This document shows positions 1 to 8,552 of a stretch of DNA of 64,000 nt, piece by piece (the stretch's first letter is position 1; each line of letters opens with the position of its first letter). The notes under the pieces are model-generated. The model did not search any database, was not told the DNA's origin, and was given only the letters and a program-made list of their open reading frames with translations. The DNA lies in assembly GCA_020848435.1 (NCBI GenBank), contig JADLAC010000030.1, positions 116,404-180,403 of the forward strand, read 5' to 3'. Made by a program: the position numbers and the translations under genes. This DNA is from Burkholderiales bacterium. GTDB taxonomy: Bacteria; Pseudomonadota; Gammaproteobacteria; Burkholderiales; WYBJ01.

Positions 1-144
1 CGAAGCGGCATCGTACCACTCGCTCGCCGGGGCGAGACGCCCCGACAGCAGAAGCGATGCGCCGCTCCGGGAACTAGCGACGCCGGCGACCTGACTCCCG
101 ACCTCATATCTATGCAACCTGAGAGATCTGACCCCCGGCATCTG

Positions 145-1566
145 TCAAGTGGACGCGCCGCCCTGCGCTGGCGCCGGGAATCGCACCGTCACAGTGGTCC
201 CCTCGCTCGCGCTGATCGAGTCGAGCGTGACGCTTGCGCCATGCTGGAGGGCGATCTCCTTGACGATCGCGAGGCCGAGCCCGCTGCCTTCCGAGCCGCT
301 GCCGGGCAAGCGGTAATAGGGCTCGAACACTCGTTCGCGCAACTGCTCCGGAATGGCGGGGCCGGCGTTGCTCACGCTCAATACGACCCAGCTTCGATCG
401 CGCCGGACTCCGACCTTGACGACGCTGTGATCCGGGGCGTAGCGCGCGGCGTTGTCCAGCAGATTGACCACCAGGCGCTCTAGCTTGGTCGGCTCGCCGT
501 GAACTTGGACCTCCATCGCCGCGACGGGAGCGTCGAGCTCGATACGCTGCGATTTTTGCAGGCGCACGGGCTCGACCGTGGCGATCGCTTCGCGTACCAG
601 GTCCGCCAGGTCGAGCGCCACCTGCTGCTCGCGCTCGAGCGCATCCTGCGTGCGGCTGTAGGCGAGCATCTGGGTGGCGAGCTTGGTGGTGCGATCGAGA
701 CCTCGTTCGAGCTGCGCGAGCGAGCGCGCGCGCTCGGCCTCGGTTTGCGCGCGCGCCATGTTATCCGCATGGATCTTCAGCGCCGCGAGCGGCGTGCGCA
801 ATTCGTGCGCGGCCGCGTCGGTGAAGCGGCGTTCGCGCTCCAAGGCGAGCTTGACGCGATGGAGCAGGCCGTTCAACGCCCGCACCACCGGCGCGACTTC
901 GCGCGGCACGGCGCGCATCTCAATCGCGACCAGCGCGTCGGGCTTGCGGTGCGCGATGTCGGTGGCGAGCTGCTCGAGCGGGGCGAGGCCATAGATCACC
1001 AGCAGGTTGACCAGGACGAGCAGCAACACGGCGCCGACGACGAGCGGCGTCATGACCGCGACACCGAGATCGTGCAGCAACTCGCCGCGCACTTCGTCTT
1101 TTTCCGCGACCTGTATCCAGGTGTTGCCCGATTGCAGGACGAACACGTGACACAGCTCACCCTCGACCATGCGCATGGCGAATCCGGGCACGTTCGGCCC
1201 GAAGGGACGCGCCGGTGCCGAGGTCGAGCGCACCAACAGTCTGCCGTCCTCGTGCCATACCTGAAAGGCGATCTTGGTTTCGTACGGATGGCCCAGCGGC
1301 GAGCCGACGTCGCCGCTCGCTTGCTCGAGCTCGCGCGGCAGCGCGATCACGAGCGGGCGCGCAAGCGTCGCGCGTTCGACCTGTCGCGCCACCAGCGCAT
1401 CGAGCACGCGCGCCGAGGTCGCTAGCCGAGCGCTGAACAACTCCTCCGACTCGTGCTGGGTGACCGCGTAGCTCCACCAGGCGGCAGAGCCGAGGATGAG
1501 CACCAGCGTGAGCAGGATTCCGATCAGCAGTCGCGCGCGAATCGATCGGCCGCGAGAGAGGCTCAT
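145..1566 (-). CDS. Sensor histidine kinase (QseC/TctE-like), last gene of the T_hemolysin operon
   Basis: Inner-membrane sensor kinase of 473 aa that should phosphorylate the response regulator encoded 25 bp upstream. Membrane segments lie near residues 11-31 and 168-191, enclosing a periplasmic sensor region of about 135 residues, followed by a HAMP linker. The H-box has the phospho-acceptor His254 in AAAHELRTPLAAL; the N-box (LLDNAARYA) and the G-box (GSGLGLAIVKEI) of the ATPase domain are intact. It ends a leftward operon whose first five genes look biosynthetic, so its signal may be linked to that pathway's product; that link is inference. The first 144 bases of the window, downstream of it, show nothing recognisable. 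Confidence 0.9.
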   Translation of the reverse strand: MSLSRGRSIRARLLIGILLTLVLILGSAAWWSYAVTQHESEELFSARLATSARVLDALVARQVERATLARPLVIALPRELEQASGDVGSPLGHPYETKIAFQVWHEDGRLLVRSTSAPARPFGPNVPGFAMRMVEGELCHVFVLQSGNTWIQVAEKDEVRGELLHDLGVAVMTPLVVGAVLLLVLVNLLVIYGLAPLEQLATDIAHRKPDALVAIEMRAVPREVAPVVRALNGLLHRVKLALERERRFTDAAAHELRTPLAALKIHADNMARAQTEAERARSLAQLERGLDRTTKLATQMLAYSRTQDALEREQQVALDLADLVREAIATVEPVRLQKSQRIELDAPVAAMEVQVHGEPTKLERLVVNLLDNAARYAPDHSVVKVGVRRDRSWVVLSVSNAGPAIPEQLRERVFEPYYRLPGSGSEGSGLGLAIVKEIALQHGASVTLDSISASEGTTVTVRFPAPAQGGAST

Positions 1567-1591
1567 CGCCTGCCCGCGGGCCGCGTGCGGC

Positions 1592-2251
1592 TCAAAGCGG
1601 ATCGATCCGGTAGCCCACGCCGCGCACCGTCCTGATCACCTCGGGATAGAGCTTGCGCCGCAGGTGGTGGACATGGACGTCGATGGTATTGCTTTCCACG
1701 TCGCTGCCCCAGCCGTAGATCGATTCCTCCAGTTGGCCCCGACTGAACACCTGGTTGGGATTCTCGATCAGCTTCTTCAACAGCATGAATTCGCGTCGTT
1801 GCAGTGAGACCGGGGCGCCCGCGCACGTGACCGCCATGGCGGCGAGGTCGAGCTCCAGCTTGCCGCGACGCACGACGTTGGTGGCCACGCCGCTGCGACG
1901 CCGCTCGATTGCGTGCACCCTTGCCAGCAGCTCGTCCAGATCGAAGGGCTTGACGAGGTAGTCGTCGGCGCCTGCATTGAGGCCGCGGATACGATCGCGC
2001 GTGGCATCGCGCGCGCTCAGCACCAGCACCGGGGTCGGTTTGCCGCGCGCGCGAATCTGCTTGAGGACCTCCATGCCATCGAGCTGGGGCAGGCCGAGAT
2101 CGAGGATGATGAGATCGAACTCGCTGCTGGTCGCGGCGCGTAGCGCCGAGCGGCCGTCGCGCACCCATTCGTGCGCATAGTGCGCGCGCTCCAGCGCGTC
2201 GTTCAGCCCCGAGCCCAGCAGCTCGTCGTCTTCGACCAGCAGTATCCTCAT
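1592..2251 (-). CDS. OmpR/QseB-type response regulator
   Basis: DNA-binding response regulator of 219 aa. The receiver domain (about 1-115) has the acidic pair EDD at 7-9, the phospho-acceptor Asp51 (LIILDLGLPQLDG) and the conserved Lys of LVKPF. The C-terminal winged helix (about 125-219) ends in the usual VRGVGYR hairpin. Its start overlaps the stop of the upstream TPR gene by 4 bp (ATGA), and the kinase gene follows after 25 bp. Translational coupling to the pathway genes makes autoregulation of the whole operon likely, though no binding site is evident to me. Confidence 0.93.
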   Translation of the reverse strand: MRILLVEDDELLGSGLNDALERAHYAHEWVRDGRSALRAATSSEFDLIILDLGLPQLDGMEVLKQIRARGKPTPVLVLSARDATRDRIRGLNAGADDYLVKPFDLDELLARVHAIERRRSGVATNVVRRGKLELDLAAMAVTCAGAPVSLQRREFMLLKKLIENPNQVFSRGQLEESIYGWGSDVESNTIDVHVHHLRRKLYPEVIRTVRGVGYRIDPL

Positions 2252-2886
2252 CGCTTCTTGCCGCGGACTTTCTCCAGCAGCTCGTCGATCTCCCGGCGGC
2301 GGCCTTCGTCAGCGAGCTTCCTGCCCTCGCGCGGTGGCGCCTGCAGCGCCTTGCGCAGCGCCTGCTCCGCGCCGGCATAGTCGCCCGAGCGAAACAGGAA
2401 GTCGCCATGGAAATAGTTCGGATCGATGCCGTCGGGATTCAACGCCAGGCCCTTCTGCAGCAGCTCGAGCGCCTTCTTGTCGTCGCCGAAGCCGATCGGC
2501 CAGCCCGGCACCTGATAATACAGCGATCCCAGACTGGTATAAGCCGAGCCCTCCAGGGCGTTGGGGTTGAGCGCCAGCGCCTGTTCGAACGACTTGCGCG
2601 CGTTCTTGGCGAGCGAGAGCGCGCCGAGCCCGCCCTTCGCGCCGGCATAGCTTGCCTCGACGATGCCGTGCCAGATCGCGGCTTCGGCGCTCGAGGGGTA
2701 TTGGCTCGCGACCTTCCCCGAGGTCTTGACGAGTTGCTCGAAGGCAGCCTCCTGTTCCTTGGCGGGCGTCTGGTACTTGACCCGCTCCCACGCTTGGCGC
2801 ACGGCGGCGACATCATCCTCGACGCCCGCCCAGGCCGCGCCGCCCAAGACCCATGCCGCCATCAGCAGCCAACTCATCGATTTCAT
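2248..2886 (-). CDS. Exported TPR-repeat protein
   Basis: Predicted periplasmic protein of 212 aa with a signal peptide (MKSMSWLLMAAWVLGGAAWA, then GVEDD) and helical TPR-like repeats over about residues 60-180, for example the segments around LGSLYYQVPGWPIG and YFHGDFLFRSGDYAGAEQAL. I chose the ATG at 2886 over the longer frame because it has a GGAGCG ribosome site and opens directly into the signal peptide. It sits between the dehydrogenase gene (22 bp upstream) and the response regulator (4-bp overlap). TPR proteins are usually scaffolds; its partner is unknown. Seeing it conserved beside T_hemolysin genes elsewhere would support a pathway role. Confidence 0.8.
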   Translation of the reverse strand: MKSMSWLLMAAWVLGGAAWAGVEDDVAAVRQAWERVKYQTPAKEQEAAFEQLVKTSGKVASQYPSSAEAAIWHGIVEASYAGAKGGLGALSLAKNARKSFEQALALNPNALEGSAYTSLGSLYYQVPGWPIGFGDDKKALELLQKGLALNPDGIDPNYFHGDFLFRSGDYAGAEQALRKALQAPPREGRKLADEGRRREIDELLEKVRGKKR

Positions 2887-2908
2887 CGTTCCGCTCCTTG
2901 TCTCCGGT

Positions 2909-3724
2909 TCATCGGACATCGGGTCCGGCTTGCAGGTGCTTGCGTATCGTCTTGAGCTGAGCGCGTATCGCCTGGTCGTTGATCATGGGCAGCAGGTGAT
3001 TGAGCAGCACGTAGAAACGCTCCGGGAAACCCAGCTTGCGCTCCCAGGACTTGGCGCCGACGAAGCGCACTAACATGCGCGCGACATGCTCGGGCGCGTC
3101 CTCGCGGGTGGCGAGATCCCGGTTCATCGCCGCGATCGCCGGCGTCGTCAGTGCCGTTCGGGTCGCGCGCGGGGCGAAGTAGCGCACGCTGACGTGGCTG
3201 TCCGACAGCTCGCGCCGCAACGCCTGCGAGAACCCGCGCAGGCCGAACTTGGCCGCGCAGTAGACGGCGAACCCCGGATAGCCGAGATAGCCGAAGATCG
3301 ACCCGACGTTGATCACTTGCGCGCGCGGCGCGGCCTTGAGCAGCGGCAGCAGGCGCTGCGTCAGTTGGATCGGCGCCAGCAGGTCGACCGCGAGCAGGCG
3401 CTCGATTGCCGCGGCCGACTGCGATTCGAAGCCGTGAAACTCGTTGATACCGGCGGCGTTGATCAGAAGGTCGATCGTGCCCAGGTCGCGTGCCGCGCCG
3501 ACCAGGTGCTGCTGCACCGCAGCCTGGCAAATGTCGCCCGCGACGACGGCGAGCGCGAGCGCGGGATGGTGGCCCCGGAGCGCGCGTTCAAGCGCATCCA
3601 GGCGGTCCCGATCGCGCCCGGCGAGGATCATGGCGCTAGATTGCGGCGCCAGGGCATGCGCGAATGCGGCTCCGAGCCCGCCGCTCGCGCCCGTGAGCAC
3701 GCAGCGATAGCGGGCCGTGCTCAT
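2909..3724 (-). CDS. Short-chain dehydrogenase/reductase
   Basis: Classical SDR of 271 aa, NAD(P)-dependent, cytoplasmic. The Rossmann glycine motif TGASGGLG is at 11-18, the NAG-like motif (LINAAGI) near 87-93, and the catalytic residues are Ser142, Tyr155 and Lys159 (YCAAK). The Arg in AGRDRDR after the second strand suggests an NADP preference (inference). It overlaps the upstream diiron-protein gene by 4 bp. In this operon it would reduce or oxidise a carbonyl or hydroxyl formed from the activated acyl substrate; the actual substrate cannot be read from sequence. Confidence 0.9.
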   Translation of the reverse strand: MSTARYRCVLTGASGGLGAAFAHALAPQSSAMILAGRDRDRLDALERALRGHHPALALAVVAGDICQAAVQQHLVGAARDLGTIDLLINAAGINEFHGFESQSAAAIERLLAVDLLAPIQLTQRLLPLLKAAPRAQVINVGSIFGYLGYPGFAVYCAAKFGLRGFSQALRRELSDSHVSVRYFAPRATRTALTTPAIAAMNRDLATREDAPEHVARMLVRFVGAKSWERKLGFPERFYVLLNHLLPMINDQAIRAQLKTIRKHLQAGPDVR

Positions 3725-4386
3725 GCCGCGCGCCGGCTCGCCCCGGGGAGCGAGCGGAAGATGTCGCCGTAGAGGCGATACATCGCGTTGGCGCAGTCGA
3801 TCACGGCCGCCTGGTCGCTGCCATCGTCGATCCTGTTCATCAGATCCTCGAAGAACTTGACGTGCTCGATGTCCAGGCTGCCGTGCGAGGTGAGATACGT
3901 GAACGCGCCCGCGGGCAGTCCCGATCCGGCTCGAATCGCTTGCGCCGCCCGACTCGCGATCGCGCTGCTGGTGCCTTCGAGCACGTGCACCATGCCGAAG
4001 AATCCCACCGCCTGCTTGCGCTCGATCTGGTGGTAGGCGTAAGCGATCATGAGCTCGGTCTCGAGCTTGGGCCTGCCCGCGCGCACGGCGTCGGGATCAG
4101 CACCGCATGCCGCGATGTCCGACAGTATCCACTCGTCATGGCCGGTTTCTTCACCGACGTAGGTAGCGATTGCGCCGCGCAGCCAGGCGAGGCGCTCGGG
4201 TAAGCGGCCGGCGCACGCCCGCAGCAGCGGCACGGTATGGCGCACGTGATGGTAGGCTTCGAACAGGAAGGCGAGATATTGATGGCGTTCGATGCGCCCA
4301 CCGAGCGCATCCTGAATGATCGCGCTGCGCAGCAGCCCGTCGCGTTGCGCGGCGGTCTCGCTCTGTAGGCGCTCGAAGAACGTCAT
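3721..4386 (-). CDS. Haem-oxygenase-like diiron oxidase (TenA/iron-containing redox family)
   Basis: All-helical protein of 221 aa from the superfamily often labelled TenA-like or iron-containing redox enzyme. Candidate metal ligands in the right order are Glu80 and His83 (EETGHDEW), Glu137 (HVLEGTS), His168, Asp172 and His175 (SHGSLDIEH). Together they resemble the ligand set of haem-oxygenase-like dimetal oxidases such as the fatty-acid decarboxylase UndA. No TenA thiaminase cysteine motif is apparent. The ATG at 4386 was preferred to an upstream in-frame ATG because of an AAGGA site. It follows the acyl-adenylate ligase by 13 bp, which suggests oxidation of an activated or free fatty acid; the reaction is inference. 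Confidence 0.82.
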   Translation of the reverse strand: MTFFERLQSETAAQRDGLLRSAIIQDALGGRIERHQYLAFLFEAYHHVRHTVPLLRACAGRLPERLAWLRGAIATYVGEETGHDEWILSDIAACGADPDAVRAGRPKLETELMIAYAYHQIERKQAVGFFGMVHVLEGTSSAIASRAAQAIRAGSGLPAGAFTYLTSHGSLDIEHVKFFEDLMNRIDDGSDQAAVIDCANAMYRLYGDIFRSLPGASRRAA

Positions 4387-4399
4387 GGATGGTCCTTGA

Positions 4400-5914
4400 T
4401 CAGCTGACTTGTGAGGCGGGCTCGGGGAGCGGCGAACAGCACCCGGCACGCCGGTAGAGCGCGCTCAACTCGCGCCCATAGCGTTGCAGCACGGCATCGC
4501 GGCGCACGCGTCCGTTGGCTGTCGCCAGGGCATTGCGCGCGGTAAAGGGCTCTTCGGCCCGCAGCCATGCGTGGATTCGGGCGTAATCGGGTAGACGCCG
4601 ATTCACCCCTGCGACCAAGCGATCGAGCGCCGCGTCATCGACCGGGGACGAGACCACCAGGACCGCGACCAGGCAGGGGCGGGCTTCGCCGAAGACCGCC
4701 GCCTGCGCGAGCTGCGGATGCTCCAGCAGCAGGCTTTCGGGCCACTCGGGCGAAACGTTGCGCCCGAAGCTCGTCACGATGACGTTCTTCTTGCGACCTA
4801 GGATCGAAAGGAAGCCTTGTCCGTCGATCGTGCCCAGGTCGCCCGTGGGTAGCCAGCCGCCGGCTGTTTGCGCGCAGCCGCTGCACGCGGGGCCGGCGAT
4901 CTCGATCTCGATCTCGCCGTCGCTCGCCAGGCGCACGCGCAGGTGCTCGAGTGGCACACCGACGCTGCCGATCCGATCGGCGCCGGGCGTGTTGAGGCTC
5001 ACCACCGATGCGCATTCGGTCAGACCGTAGCCCTCGTAAACCGGCAGGCCGAGCTCGCGCGCGCGCTCGATCAGCGGGGCTGGCGTCTTCGCGCCGCCGA
5101 CGGCGACGAACTTGAGCATGCGCAGCGCGCGCCGCAGGCCCGGATCGGTCGCGAGTCGCGCGACCAGAGCATGCAGCATCTGCGGCAGCAGGATGAGGCT
5201 GTCGGGACGATAGTGCGCGATGGCCTCGAGACAACGCTTCGGCTCGAAACCGCTCGCGCCGTGCACGCCGATCTGCTCGAGGGGAGGACAGATGCACGCG
5301 GCGCCGAGCGTGAGCGCGGTGTAAACGCCTGCGACGTTCTCCAGCAGCACCGGCAAGGGCAGCAGCGACAGGTGGCGCCGGATGCCGAGCGCTGCGATTC
5401 GTGCGGCGAGGGCGTGCGCAGTGGCGAGCTGTTGCGGGGCCGAGAGCAGTACAGGCTTCGGCGTTCCGGTGGTGCCCGAGGTGAAGCTCAGCTTGCGCGC
5501 TGCGCGGCCGAGCCCGGCGTCGTGCGCCGGTCGCGTCTCGCCGCGAACGCAAAAAAGGTGCAGCGGGCCGACGCGGGCGCACCGATCGGCGAATCCGAGC
5601 GCGGCCGCCTGATCGCGATCGGCGCAGAACAGAGCCTGCATGCCCGATGCGCGCACCGCGTGGCCGAGCTGCTCGCGGCTGAAGAAACCGGGCAAGGGCA
5701 CGAGGCTAACGCCGGCGACTTGCGCGGCCAGATCGATGGCGATCCAATGCGCCGAGTTGTCGGCGAGCAGTCCCACCACCGTGGCAGCGTCGTCGCCGCC
5801 GGTCATGACGTCGACGGCCTGATCGATGGCCCGCTCCAGATAGCGCATCGACCAGCATGCGCCAGCCGATGTCTGAAGGCGGGCATCGCGCCCGATCCAT
5901 GGCGGCAATGCCAT
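4400..5914 (-). CDS. AMP-dependent acyl ligase (acyl-CoA synthetase-like)
   Basis: ANL-superfamily enzyme of 504 aa that adenylates a carboxylic acid. It has the phosphate-binding loop LSFTSGTTGTPKP (142-154), the A5 motif YGLTECA near 297 and the hinge region PTGDLGTIDGQGFLSILGRKKN. The C-terminal domain is somewhat short and the usual late catalytic Lys is not obvious, so adenylation or transfer to a carrier other than CoA is possible. It lies 27 bp after the T_hemolysin gene. The most economical reading is that it activates a fatty acid for the neighbouring acyltransferase-like and oxidase proteins. Confidence 0.88.
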   Translation of the reverse strand: MALPPWIGRDARLQTSAGACWSMRYLERAIDQAVDVMTGGDDAATVVGLLADNSAHWIAIDLAAQVAGVSLVPLPGFFSREQLGHAVRASGMQALFCADRDQAAALGFADRCARVGPLHLFCVRGETRPAHDAGLGRAARKLSFTSGTTGTPKPVLLSAPQQLATAHALAARIAALGIRRHLSLLPLPVLLENVAGVYTALTLGAACICPPLEQIGVHGASGFEPKRCLEAIAHYRPDSLILLPQMLHALVARLATDPGLRRALRMLKFVAVGGAKTPAPLIERARELGLPVYEGYGLTECASVVSLNTPGADRIGSVGVPLEHLRVRLASDGEIEIEIAGPACSGCAQTAGGWLPTGDLGTIDGQGFLSILGRKKNVIVTSFGRNVSPEWPESLLLEHPQLAQAAVFGEARPCLVAVLVVSSPVDDAALDRLVAGVNRRLPDYARIHAWLRAEEPFTARNALATANGRVRRDAVLQRYGRELSALYRRAGCCSPLPEPASQVS

Positions 5915-5941
5915 CGCGCTACCTGCCCCGATCGCGCGCGC

Positions 5942-6595
5942 TCATGCGCCGTGCGCTCGGTCCAGCCGGGACGCGAGATGAATGAAACCCAAAGGGATGT
6001 TGGCCGTCATGACGTGCGGATCGGTCGCGTAATAGCTGCCCCAGCTCCGGCCGCCGTCGGGCAGGCGCGCCGCATCGGCCCGCGCCAGCACGATCGGCTC
6101 GATGCCCAGGCGGGCGAACGAGTTGCGCAGCGACCGCGTCGCGGTGAATACCACCCAGGTGCGGCCGCGCGCGTGCAGCAGCGCCGCCATGGCGACGATC
6201 AGCCGGCGTGCCGCGCCAGAGCCGCAAGCCGCGAGATTGCCGACCTCTACCACCTGGTGGCGCTTCACCGCCACGCCGAGCTTGGCCGCGATCGCGGCTT
6301 CGACCGGCTGATCGAGATAATGCTCGACGAATAGCGGATCGCCACCCGCGAGCGTGTAGCCCACGCCCGCGGCCCAAGCGCCGGCGGCGGTGCGCACACC
6401 GACGAGGTGCGTTGCGTAATGAGCGATGTGCGCGCCGTAGACGCGCTCATAGCTGCGCGCGATGAAGCGCTGCAACGCTCGGCTCTCGGGCTGGCGGGTA
6501 GTAAGAAGCACGGCGGGCCGGTTCGCCACCCCGGTTGCGCCGTTGCCACAGCGCCGGCTCATGGGCAGCCCATCGGTCACGCGCACCGCGTCCAT
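5942..6595 (-). CDS. T_hemolysin (delta-VPH) family protein, probable GNAT-like acyltransferase
   Basis: A 217-aa member of the family named after the Vibrio thermostable haemolysin. Recognisable stretches are YATHLVGVRTAAG, the ...EHYLDQPVEA... helix, VEVGNLAA and the LLHARGRTWVVFTATRSLRNSFARLGI block. The layout resembles GNAT and autoinducer-synthase folds rather than a pore-forming toxin, and there is no signal peptide, so the haemolysin name is probably misleading; that is my inference. It is the first gene of the leftward operon, with a GGAAGGA site before its ATG and 51 bp separating it from the cpdA-like gene upstream. Confidence 0.8.
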   Translation of the reverse strand: MDAVRVTDGLPMSRRCGNGATGVANRPAVLLTTRQPESRALQRFIARSYERVYGAHIAHYATHLVGVRTAAGAWAAGVGYTLAGGDPLFVEHYLDQPVEAAIAAKLGVAVKRHQVVEVGNLAACGSGAARRLIVAMAALLHARGRTWVVFTATRSLRNSFARLGIEPIVLARADAARLPDGGRSWGSYYATDPHVMTANIPLGFIHLASRLDRAHGA

Positions 6596-6646
6596 TTCCG
6601 GATCCTTCCGCTTGCGACAGAAGGCCCCGAGACTAACGGCGAATGA

Positions 6647-7468
6647 TTAAGGCCGAATTAAGCGCTCAAGGGGCGAAAAAAAGGGCCCAGGGTAGTCACC
6701 GACCAGCACCGCGTGGGTGATGATCCCGTGGCTGGGGGAGAAGTAGTGGAGCTGAAAACCCGCGGGCTCCTGAATCGTGCCGAGCGGCGCGGCCGGATCG
6801 AACGCGAGCTGGAGCTGCTCGGTAGAGCTAGAGGGCACCGAGACCACGGTCCCGCGCCAGCGCAGGTGCATGGATCGATGCAGATGGCCGCACACGATGC
6901 GCTCGACATTGCGATGGCGTTCGATCAAGGCGCCGAGCGCATCGGCGTCCTGCAGCCTGATCGCGTCCATGGCGGCGATGCCGCTATCGACCGGGGGATG
7001 GTGCACCATGACGATCACCGGGCGCGGGCTGCTTTCGTCGAGCCGTGCTCGTAGCCAATCGAGCTGCGCCGCGCCGAGGCAGCCGGGGTCCTCGGCTTCG
7101 ATGAGACTGTCGAGCGCGATCAGCACCAGCGCGCCGAGATCGACGCGGTAGCAGATGCGGCTTCCCGGCGCGCGCGGCATCCAGTCGCAATCCAGGAACG
7201 CTTGGCGCAGCGGCTCGCGCAAGTCGTGGTTGCCGGGGATCGCGTAGATCGGCATGGCAAGCGGCGCGAGCACGCGGCGCAAGGCGGCATAGGCTTCGGG
7301 CGTGCCGCGGTCGGCGAGATCGCCCGTGAGCAGCAGGCAATCAGGCCGCGTGTCGAGCGCCTCGATGCGCTTGACCACCCGCGCGAGCTGGGCACGGCTG
7401 TCGACGCGCCCGGCGAGCAGCGTTCCGGGCGACGTGATATGGGTGTCGCTCACCTGGGCGATCAGCAC
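6647..7468 (-). CDS. cpdA: Class III cyclic-nucleotide phosphodiesterase (CpdA-like)
   Basis: Cytoplasmic metallophosphoesterase of 273 aa expected to hydrolyse 3',5'-cAMP or a related phosphodiester. The full metal-binding motif series is present: SDTHI (7-11), GDLADRG, GNHDLR, MVHHPP and GHLHRSMHL. Length and motif spacing match CpdA. It is the last gene of a small leftward unit with the Mrr-like and cupin genes and sits directly upstream of the T_hemolysin operon, with which it may share transcripts. Substrate is assigned by family only. Confidence 0.82.
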   Translation of the reverse strand: MLIAQVSDTHITSPGTLLAGRVDSRAQLARVVKRIEALDTRPDCLLLTGDLADRGTPEAYAALRRVLAPLAMPIYAIPGNHDLREPLRQAFLDCDWMPRAPGSRICYRVDLGALVLIALDSLIEAEDPGCLGAAQLDWLRARLDESSPRPVIVMVHHPPVDSGIAAMDAIRLQDADALGALIERHRNVERIVCGHLHRSMHLRWRGTVVSVPSSSTEQLQLAFDPAAPLGTIQEPAGFQLHYFSPSHGIITHAVLVGDYPGPFFSPLERLIRP

Positions 7469-7484
7469 GCTCGAGCCTCGTTCC

Positions 7485-7853
7485 TCATAGCAGCTCCGTG
7501 TCTTCGTCGCGATAGCACGGCGAACAGCAGCACAAGATCCGCAGCGGCTGCGAGCCGATGTTCGCGATGCGATGCGCCGTACCAGGACGGATGCATACCG
7601 TGTCGCCCGGCCCGACCTCGAGCTCGCGCGCGCCGAGCGTCATGCGGCCGTACCCGGCGATGACATGGTAGAGCTCTTCGCTGTCGCGATGGCGGTGCAA
7701 TGCCGTGCCGGCGCCCGCCTCGATGGTGGCCTCGGCCAGGCTTTGCGCCCGAGCGCCGTGCGAGCGCGGGTGCATCAGCTCGCGGATCGAGGAGCCGTCC
7801 TTGGTGACGAAGGGCACGCTATCGGCCGCACGGGTGTGCCAGGCGAGCGTCAT
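7485..7853 (-). CDS. Small cupin-domain protein
   Basis: Single-domain cupin of 122 aa. Motif 1 (HRHRDSEELYHVIAGYG) supplies two His and a Glu, and motif 2 (PGTAHRIANIG) the third His, so a bound metal ion is likely. The C-terminal tail has an unusual cysteine cluster (ILCCCSPC), which could ligate metal or be redox-active. Its ATG overlaps the stop of the upstream Mrr-like gene by 4 bp, and the phosphodiesterase follows 16 bp downstream, so the three are probably co-transcribed. Function unknown; it could be a sugar or organic-acid binding enzyme or a sensor. Confidence 0.8.
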   Translation of the reverse strand: MTLAWHTRAADSVPFVTKDGSSIRELMHPRSHGARAQSLAEATIEAGAGTALHRHRDSEELYHVIAGYGRMTLGARELEVGPGDTVCIRPGTAHRIANIGSQPLRILCCCSPCYRDEDTELL

Positions 7854-8500
7854 GCCTTGGCCGCCTCCTGGCTGCCGCGGTGGAGCGCGCGCCGCGCACC
7901 GGCGGTGCGCCCGACCAGTTTCACCAAAGCAGCGCCATCGAGCAGCGCCATCCCGGCGCTTTCGGCGTGCTTGCGGGCGCCCTCGGTGACGGCGCCGGCA
8001 GTGACGTAGATGGCGTGATCGGCATTGCGCGCGCGCAGCGCCTCCGCCAGCTCCTTCAGCGCGCCCGGGCCAGTGCTTTGCGCCCGCCAGCGGCGAAAGC
8101 GCACCAGGGTGCGATAGCCGTTGCGTTCGAGCTCGAGATCGCCGCTCGCGGCTTCCGCCACCTTATAGCGCTGCCGTTCGAACGCTTCCGTCAGGATGGC
8201 ACGCATCTCTTCGGGCGTAGTCTGCTTGAGCGCGCCGAGCAGCCCCGGAACGTCGAGGCTCGGGCCGCGCCGCAGCCGCAGCCAGCCGACGTAGCACGCG
8301 ACACCGATGAACGGCAGCGCGGCCGCGGCACCGATCAGGGGCGAGAACATCGCGCCCAGCGCATACACCAGGGCGGCCACCAGCACGCTGAGCCACCACG
8401 GCTGCTCGACCAGGATGGAGAACAGGGAGCGCTTGGCCACGGTGCTCGCAACTTCGACGGGGAGGGGTGAGCTTATAGCCAAGGCCCGGCGCTCGGTCAA
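7850..8500 (-). CDS. Membrane-anchored Mrr-like restriction-endonuclease-fold protein
   Basis: Protein of about 216 aa with two adjacent membrane segments (about 38-78: LVAALVYALGAMFSPLIG and AAALPFIGVACYVGWL) followed by a domain resembling the Mrr/DUF2034 endonuclease fold (ELERNGYRTLVRFRRW through VTEGARKHAESAGMALLDG). In active members the motif normally reads D...QxK; here the Asp position looks like Asn (ERNG) and the Lys like Arg (RFRR), so nuclease activity is doubtful. The start is uncertain: a GTG 22 codons further in is an alternative. It is divergent from the CoA-transferase gene. Confidence 0.72.
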   Translation of the reverse strand: MTERRALAISSPLPVEVASTVAKRSLFSILVEQPWWLSVLVAALVYALGAMFSPLIGAAAALPFIGVACYVGWLRLRRGPSLDVPGLLGALKQTTPEEMRAILTEAFERQRYKVAEAASGDLELERNGYRTLVRFRRWRAQSTGPGALKELAEALRARNADHAIYVTAGAVTEGARKHAESAGMALLDGAALVKLVGRTAGARRALHRGSQEAAKA

Positions 8501-8515
8501 GATTCGGCGAAGGGG

Positions 8516-8521
8516 TATACT
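8516..8521 (+). promoter_or_regulatory. Possible -10 element for the CoA-transferase gene
   Basis: TATACT matches the sigma-70 -10 consensus at five of six positions and lies 31 bp before the start codon at 8553. No convincing -35 is visible 16-18 bp upstream, so a further activator or an upstream element may be needed. Confidence 0.35.
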
Positions 8522-8552
8522 TCGCGGCCGTTACCAGGGCGGAAAAATCTTC

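Noticed and set aside
5942..6595. Haemolysin or toxin function
   Set aside because: The family name comes from a Vibrio protein, but there is no signal peptide or membrane-active region, and the neighbours are enzymes.
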